A stretch of 64,000 nucleotides of DNA from Choanephora cucurbitarum (Eukaryota; Mucoromycota; Mucoromycetes; Mucorales; Choanephoraceae), in the NCBI GenBank assembly GCA_025331435.1, contig JAIWNI010000040.1, positions 185,195-249,194 on the forward strand. The letters are read 5' to 3'. This document shows, one piece after another, positions 57,574 through 64,000 of this stretch. Below the pieces are notes generated by a model. That model made no database searches. It worked only from the letters and a program-made list of their open reading frames with translations, and was not told where the DNA came from. Position 1 is the stretch's first letter. Every line of letters starts with the position of its first letter. Both the position numbers and the translations under genes were made by a program.

Positions 57574-58718
57574 TTATTTTTCAAAAGTCAAAGCGAGACC
57601 GAGCTTATGTACATTTTGGTCGAGGCGAGTGGAATCAACAAAAGCACCAACATTAACCTTGACGCCTTGGCGGATCAATTGAGTGTAGGAGACGCTGACA
57701 AGACCGGTGTTTGCAATCTTACCCTTAATAGAAGCAGTAGGATCCAGTTGGCGCTTGAAGCCAACTTCAAGGGCAACGGCATTCATACCATCCTTATTTC
57801 TCCAAGTGGCTTTACCAGATGCTTCAAGCTCACTTGAGATGCGATGATAATAAGAAGCAGCGTAGTCGTTACAATTGTTAGTAGCTTGAAGGGCAACAGC
57901 ATAGTTGAAAGTGCTATATCCAATGGCAGCGCTGTAGCGTTGAATCTAAGAATCAAAACACAATCAGTTTACATAGAAAAGTAGATAGTTCTTTCAAAAA
58001 GAATTACTTTGGCATTCTTGAGACCATAGGCAATTTCACCTCCTGCAACATAACCATTAGCTCCAATAGTTGTGTTTACATTAACATTGTGCTAACAAAA
58101 AGAAGCCTTCAATCAGTCAATATGTCATGAGAGAGATACAATCAAACTTACGCTGAACATATCAAGTGAACCAGTGGTGTTCATATGAGGTTGCTTATAG
58201 ACTGCATTTAATCTAGCAGACTTATGATGAATAGAAGGAACGTAAGAGCCGATCAATTCAAGCTTCAAGCCCTCTTTTGAATCAAAAACAAAGTTAGAGC
58301 CTATTTCATCAGATAGCACAGATCAAAACGTTACTAGCAAGGTTGTTTTCAAGTTCAAGTCGTCCGTTGAGGTGGTTGGAAGTAGTCCAAGCTTCAGTGA
58401 ACGAGATACCACGTGCCTTGTCAGTGTATTTTGATTCAATGTCACCAACAATGATTCCAGTTTTGTTGTCACGATGACTGTTTACTTTGAAAGTCTAAAA
58501 AATGTCGATCAATTGTTTGTTTCGATTCACACAAATCAACTACTAACAATTCCGTTTGAAGTGGTTGACTTGACTTCAAGCTTGACACCACCAATGGCAA
58601 AATCTTTAGTTAAAAGATCCTTGGAAGACTTTCCAATATCATTATAGGCAACTGCTGAGTGTTAGGATTTATAGCATGGTTGAAAAGTATGTATTTTCTT
58701 TTTACCGGGAATGGACAT
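57574..58718 (-). CDS. POR1: Mitochondrial outer-membrane porin (VDAC)
   Basis: Six exons (58718..58706, 58654..58548, 58494..58335, 58300..58152, 58091..58008, 57945..57574) give 294 aa with matching phases. The N-terminus reads MSIPAVAYNDIGKSSKDLLT, typical for VDAC, followed by DFAIGGVKLEVKSTTSNG and later beta-strand repeats. The C-terminal eukaryotic porin signature region is GYVAGGEIAYGLKNAKIQRY, and the end reads KLGLALTFEK. It forms the 19-strand channel for metabolites such as ATP and ADP. The start was fixed by a 13-nt first exon before a GTAAAA donor. The donor after exon 2 is the less common GTTAGT. Confidence 0.95.
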
Positions 58719-60092
58719 GATTTGTGCGAACAAACAGAAAAAAGCAAAAGAAAAAGTTTTCTCAATAGCCTGTTCTTTTTTTTTTAAGCAAAAAGATAGA
58801 GCCTATTATTAAAATGTGTGTGCGTGTATGACACTTGCACTTCAAATTCAGACCAAAAAAAAAAATTAGGTGAAACCACGATCTATATATTGCCGGCCAT
58901 ATACTGAAGATGATGTATCTTCTTGACAACATAAGTTGTCCTCTATTTCTCAAATATGCAAAAAAGCATGCAGTGCTTTGAAAATACAGCAGATCAGCAT
59001 AAATCTTACAATCTCAAAACCAATTTTTGTTTTCTTGATTTTGGTAACACCGAAAGGCTTATTTAAGATTATCGCTTATAGTAACATGCTCATGACACTT
59101 CCAACTTTGCAAATCTGAAGCAAAGCAGTGAATGCTAAAAACAGGTCTGTATTAAGCCACGTTTTCTGCGTTTAAAAGAAATACAACATACAGAAGCTAA
59201 CTTCTTTCTTTTTAGCAATTGATAGCTATAAAGCATGAGTGTTGCCTGACTTGATGAGAACCAGTATTATCGTATGACTACTGATGTGCTGTCAAACAAT
59301 GGATCGTGAGCCACGTATTTGATTTTTTTCGCTGGTTGACATTGTTGTTGAATATCAAAGCCTTCAGACGATGTACATCACTTGTATAAAATTATCAATT
59401 CATCATTCTTCTTTTTGTTACTGGTTCTGATTCATGATGTTTATCATTTCTTTTTGTGCTAGATACATTCCAGCTCAATGAGAAAGTATCAATTCTAAAC
59501 TTGTGGTACAATAGTCGCTTTGTTTAAGAGTGTGCATATTCTTGAGAAATACACTCTTATATTGAGCATACTCTTAAATCGAATGGTATTTTAGTGCTTG
59601 AAGCGATTTTTAAATTGAAGAATTGCACCCTTGTATTAGGCATACTCTTAAATCAAACACTCTTAAATCGAGCGACTACTGTAACTTGCAACATCATTTA
59701 AGAGAAAGTTGTTTTCTCCTTCTTTCCTTGTTACACATAAATTCACTGCAGGAACAACACCATGTCTCAGAAACCGGAAAGAATACAATGTACCGAATTG
59801 CCATACACACATTAACCTTGTCTTGCTGCGAATACGTACAAGTGAAAATACCGAAAGCGATTGTAGCTACCGAAGGACAAAAATAAACCAGAGACTAGTA
59901 TATGCTATCTGTGAGTTGGTCTCAGAAAAATGTTATCTATCTGAGAATAAAGTTTATTTGTCTTGAGAAAAAAATATCTGTATATGAAGGGAATATGGTT
60001 TTTGTATATGTATAAGTCTCTTTTTCTTTCTGTCTCACTATATGTGAGCGTATGTATGGATTAAATAAGTTTTAAAGAAAGCGAGGATTGGT
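58719..60092. other. Intergenic region containing a MITE
   Basis: AT-rich, with no gene seen. It holds the short inverted-repeat element at 59509-59681, described separately. Confidence 0.5.
59509..59681. mobile_element. 173-bp MITE-like element with TA flanks
   Basis: Imperfect terminal inverted repeats: the left end reads CAATAGTCGCTTTGTTTAAG and the right end, inverted, CAGTAGTCGCTCGATTTAAG, each flanked by TA. Inside, the string TTTAAGAGT(A/G)T recurs several times near both ends. Size, TA flanks and lack of coding capacity fit a Tc1/mariner-derived miniature element. It is not related in sequence to the island's 67-bp repeat or to the nested Tc1 ends beyond the CA(G) terminus. Confidence 0.75.
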
Positions 60093-61621
60093 TTAGTATT
60101 CGACATCTTCTTCTTCAATTTCAGAGTCACCCAAAGAGTCGGAACCAACTTCTTCATAATCCTTTTCGAGAGCAGCCAAGTCTTCACGAGCTTCGGAGAA
60201 CTCACCTTCTTCCATACCTTCACCGACATACCAGTGGACGAAGGCACGCTTGGCATACATCAAGTCGAACTTATGGTCAAGACGGGCCCAAGCTTCGGCA
60301 ATGGCAGTAGTGTTGGACAACATACAGACAGCACGTTGGACGTTGGCCAAGTCACCACCTGGGACAACAGCAGGGGCACGGTTGTTGATACCAACCTTGA
60401 AACCAGTAGGGCACCAATCAACGAATTGAATAGTACGCTTGGTCTTAATAGTACCGATAGCAGCGTTGGTGTCCTTGGGCACAACATCACCACGATACAA
60501 CAAACAACAGGCCATGTATTTACCGTTACGGGGATCACACTTGACCATTTGGTTGTTGGGTTCGAAACAAGAGTAGGTGATTTCGGCAACAGACAATTGT
60601 TCGTGGTAAGCCTTTGAGGCAGAGATAATGGGGGCATATGTAACCAAGGGGAAGTGAATACGAGGGTAAGGAACCAAGTTAGTCTGGAATTCATTCATAT
60701 CAACGTTAAGAGAGCCATCGAAACGGAGAGAGGCAGTGATAGAAGAAACAACTTGAGCAATCAAACGGTTCAAGTTTTGGTAAGTGGGACGTTCAATATC
60801 CAAGTTACGACGACAGATGTCATAGATAGCTTCGTTGTCAACCATGAAAGAACAATCAGAGTGTTCCAAGGTAGTGTGAGTGGTCAAGATGGAGTTGTAA
60901 GGTTCGACAACAGCAGTAGATACTTGAGGAGCAGGGTAAACAGAGAATTCCAACTTGGATTTCTTACCGTAGTCAACAGAAAGACGTTCCATCAAGAGAG
61001 CACCAAAACCGGAACCGGTACCACCACCAAAGGAGTGGAAGACCAAGAAACCTTGAAGACCGGTACAAGCATCAGCGAGCTTACGGATACGGTCAAGGAC
61101 AGAGTCAACGAGTTCTTTACCAACGGTGTAGTGACCACGGGCATAGTTGTTGGCAGCATCTTCCTTACCAGTAATCAACTGTTCTGTAGAAATTATAAGA
61201 ATCGCGTTCCAACTTCGATAGAACAAGATCAAAATATAGCTTACCAGGATGGAAGAGTTGTCTGTAAGTACCAGTACGGACTTCATCGACAACAGTAGGT
61301 TCCAAATCAACAAAAACGGTACGGGGGACGTATTTACCGTTACCAGTTTCGCTGAAGAAAGTAGAGAAAGAGGCATTGTCTGTTGCGTTTTCTTGAGGGA
61401 TGATACCATCGGGTTGAATACCGTGTTCCAGACAGTACTACCGAACAAGTCAACAACATGGCTTCAACGTGCATATTTTCATACTACTTACAAGCTCCCA
61501 ACAAGCGTTACCAATTTGAATACCAGCCTATGTGTAATAATTGTTATTTGATGTGACGGCTGGAGTGGGCTTTTGAATTGTTGTTTACCTGACCGACGTG
61601 AACACTGATGATTTCTCTCAT
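60093..61621 (-). CDS. TUB1: Alpha-tubulin
   Basis: Four exons (61621..61589, 61527..61492, 61437..61245, 61183..60093) give 450 aa, the normal length. The N-terminus is [20 protein letters not shown], the GTP loop GGGTGSGFG is intact, and the polymerisation-linked catalytic Glu region is present. The C-terminal tail is acidic and ends [12 protein letters not shown], with the terminal Tyr used in detyrosination cycles. Exons 1 and 2 are only 11 and 12 codons, a 5'-biased intron pattern common for fungal tubulins. Codon use is highly biased. Confidence 0.98.
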
Positions 61622-63786
61622 TTTTAATTTGATTTAAGATGTTGGAAAAAAAGAGAAGAAAAAGAAGAAAAAAGAGAAGAGCAACAGGAACAGGAGGAAT
61701 ATAAAATATTTTTTTAGTGCACAATATGGGTGATATCCAAAAAAAAAACTCTTGTTGTAATACAAAAGGGGCATTCAAAGACTTGGTGCTATTCGTCATT
61801 TTAAAACTCCTTTAATTGATAGGATTGGATCTAGGTACCATATTACTCATGTTTGATTGCTAGTTAAAGCAAAAAGATATGTCTTGTCTCTCTCAACTGA
61901 CATCTGCCAAAACAAGCAATTGATTTGATTCGGTTTCGAGCATGACATAGCAAGATTTTAATTTCGTGCAAAATTTAGTGAGAGATTTGACAGTTTACTT
62001 TGATTCTCAATCCAAGGCCGCGACTTAGTCTCTCCGTGTATGTTCATATACAGGTGTCACAAAATTTCTAATTCATTTAGAGAAACTTATATCCAGATGC
62101 TTCTATAGCGCAAACAAGAAATCCGAGAGCATTGATAGCTACTGAACATGAATCGATAGAACCGCTCGAAGCACCTCGACACTCTAGGCTGTGATTGGTA
62201 ATTGGGCAATACAGTTTATCTCTCACGATACATGTTTTTTTCCAATAAGGAAAAGTGTCCCAGCATATCTAACGAACAAACTGAAGTTCAGCTGCGGTGA
62301 TGACATCGCAATGTTTCTCTTTCGCCCTGCACACTGTCATCTGCATGTGTCTTTGGCAATGCATATTGTTGCTCACTCAAGCCCCTTATTGATAACAGTT
62401 TATGTACACAACCTCAAGCAAAAGGGAAATGTTACCAACCAGGAGCTTCTTATTTAAGCTTTTGTGCATTTGCTATAACAGAAGAGCCCATAATTTATTA
62501 TTTGGTTCGCATATCGCATGCCAGTCTTCGTCTTGCGAACTTTGAGCAAATTGCTGATAGTCAAGTGAGAGGCTTGTCCTGCATTGTCTAAGCGCTGGGT
62601 TGATCATGGGCTAGCAAAATGACGACCAGTTACTGCATGCTTAGCGATACATACTCATCCTTTAGATAAAGTGCAAGCCCACCAAAGTTCTCTATTATTG
62701 ATTGTTAATTTTTCTCTTTTAGCCAATAGTCTTTTCTTCAGTTTTATCATTTGACAAGACCAAAACCAGGTTTTATGCTAAAAAACGTTTTTGTATTTTC
62801 AAATAACAATGAATATGTCATTCATGATATAGCCTTCCCAAAATATCAATATTGTTCCGGAACTAATTATCAATCGAATTCTCATTCGCATGTTTTTTTA
62901 GGTGGCATATACTATTATGATTGACATACACTATTTCATTCTTTATATAACAGGATTTTCACTAAAGATGCATATGGAGCTTATGACCAATCTTCGTTGC
63001 TTGCTGAATAGAATGATTAGGTTCAATAAACTCATAACTTTCAACTGACTATACTACTGCGTGTAAACATCTGTTTTGTTTTGCTCTGAAATACAATATT
63101 ACTTTAATGAGAAAAGAGAAACTAATGAGAGCTATAAAAGCAAGAGAACATGATATCTTTAGTATTCCCTCAACTAATTCAAATCTACCTCTTTTGTGTC
63201 GATAGTTAAAAATGGAAGGAAGAAGAGAGCTCAAGCTGTTAGAGTCTTTGCTTTCGTATTTATAATTTTAGTAACTCATCACAATTGTAATACAGTATCA
63301 TAACCTCATGTTCCCTCATGTTCCCTCCCCGTCGCGCAGGTATTTTATTTTACCCCCCCTTTTTTCGACTCCGATATGAAAAAATAAATTTTACCTCAGG
63401 TATTCCGTCACTCATGTTCCCTCTAAATAATCCAGAAGAGTAATATGTCCCGCCAATGAAAGCAAAGGACAGATACTTCAGCCACCGCTATGGGGGGTTG
63501 ACCTACCACTTTTGTTTGACGGAGTACAAACTTTTGACATCTTAATTAAATTAACAAAGTGCATTAATAAATCAATAGCATGATTCGAACAACAAGGCAT
63601 ACATACACAAGTCTTTTTAATCATATTGTCATTAATAAATGTAATTGTTTTTCTTGGGACCCATATACAGTATGCTTTGGAAGGATAATTGAAATATCAT
63701 GAATATAAATACAATGTTCAATTAAGAGTTTTGTTCCTGTTCTCTCTCTCAAATTCTCTTCTTATAAAATCTTATTTAGCTTAAAA
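61622..63786. other. Intergenic region, 2.2 kb, with CATGTTCCCTC repeats at 63306-63421
   Basis: No gene recognised. From 63306 the string CTCATGTTCCCTC is tandemly repeated and occurs again, preceded by TTACCTCAGGTATTCCG, near 63391-63421, next to a C-rich/T-rich patch. This could be the terminus of a transposon that extends off the window with the partial ORF at 63787. Confidence 0.45.
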
Positions 63787-64000
63787 ATGAACAACAACTC
63801 TGAAGCTTCTTCATCATCTTATGATCCCCGTGCTATTCAAAATGTCGTGCCTTCTCAAAGCCAAAGCGCATCTGTAACTTGTGATCTTAGCAGCCTCTCT
63901 GAAGATTCCTTTCACCAAAATATGGTTAAAAACAAGATGGCAATGACTCAAAACACTCAGTTAATTATTGCTGAAAACCAAGTTCATAGACCTAAGAACA
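63787..64000 (+). CDS. 5' end of an unidentified gene (runs off window)
   Basis: 71 codons open to the edge, starting MNNNSEASSSSYDPRAIQNV, then SQSQSASVTCDLSSLSEDSF and MAMTQNTQLIIAENQV. The first part is Ser/Asn-rich and disordered. No domain is visible. The ATG follows an A-rich leader, and the upstream region has transposon-like repeats, so it may be the N-terminus of a transposon protein. Function unknown. Confidence 0.5.
   Translation, partial: MNNNSEASSSSYDPRAIQNVVPSQSQSASVTCDLSSLSEDSFHQNMVKNKMAMTQNTQLIIAENQVHRPKN

Noticed and set aside
60654..61298. Plus-strand open frame antisense to alpha-tubulin
   Set aside because: Shadow of a strongly codon-biased gene.
1..64000. CRISPR array, operons or Shine-Dalgarno sites
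   Set aside because: No regularly spaced repeats were seen, and the many GT-AG introns and eukaryotic genes show a fungal nuclear genome.

Overview
The window looks like a euchromatic piece of an early-diverging fungal genome, most likely Mucoromycota (Mucorales). The reasons are AT-rich DNA, many short GT-AG introns (about 50-65 bp), mitochondrial-type leaders on the nuclear genes moaA and moaC, fungal-type PFK, Cdc4 and VDAC genes, polyQ tracts, and Tc1/mariner, MULE and DIRS-like transposon relics. All gene models were spliced by hand from reading frame, intron phase and GT-AG signals. No similarity search was run, so family names rest on recognised motifs.

Left part (1-18 kb): a secreted large-subunit catalase (3' end off the window), a caprin-like acidic protein, a MULE transposase fragment, a Myb/C2H2 transcription factor, a type-B carboxylesterase, and a tandem Golgi pair (GH125 alpha-mannosidase and a GT32-like transferase with a LamG-like tail). 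Centre-left (18-29 kb) is a dense expression-machinery block: RPB4, which had to be assembled from five short exons, divergent from RPS8; RPL11; the tandem molybdenum-cofactor genes moaA and moaC; RPS25; and a divergent type-I J-protein. All three ribosomal protein genes place an intron right after the start codon (ATG or ATG+1 nt). Their upstream regions share a TGTCCG/CGGACA-type motif followed by a G/GA-rich tract.

Centre (29.1-40.0 kb) is an accessory island of about 10.9 kb bounded by two 67-bp inverted repeats with one mismatch, each ending TATA/CAG. Inside are a six-exon minus-strand gene of unknown function with a PD-(D/E)XK-like signature, an 814-bp nested Tc1/mariner element with its own inverted repeats, a nearly intact MULE transposase spliced to a C-terminal OTU cysteine-protease domain, and a decayed DIRS-type tyrosine-recombinase retroelement with 85-bp direct repeats. 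This island is the most unusual part of the window.

Right part (41-64 kb): a polyQ Sec7/PH protein whose catalytic glutamate is replaced by Asn, a cytochrome b5-acyl-CoA dehydrogenase fusion, an F-box/WD40 Cdc4-like protein, 6-phosphofructokinase, mitochondrial porin, alpha-tubulin, a short TA-flanked MITE, and the start of an unidentified gene at the right edge. The host genes are ordinary housekeeping and regulatory functions. Only the island genes look like mutually related mobile cargo.
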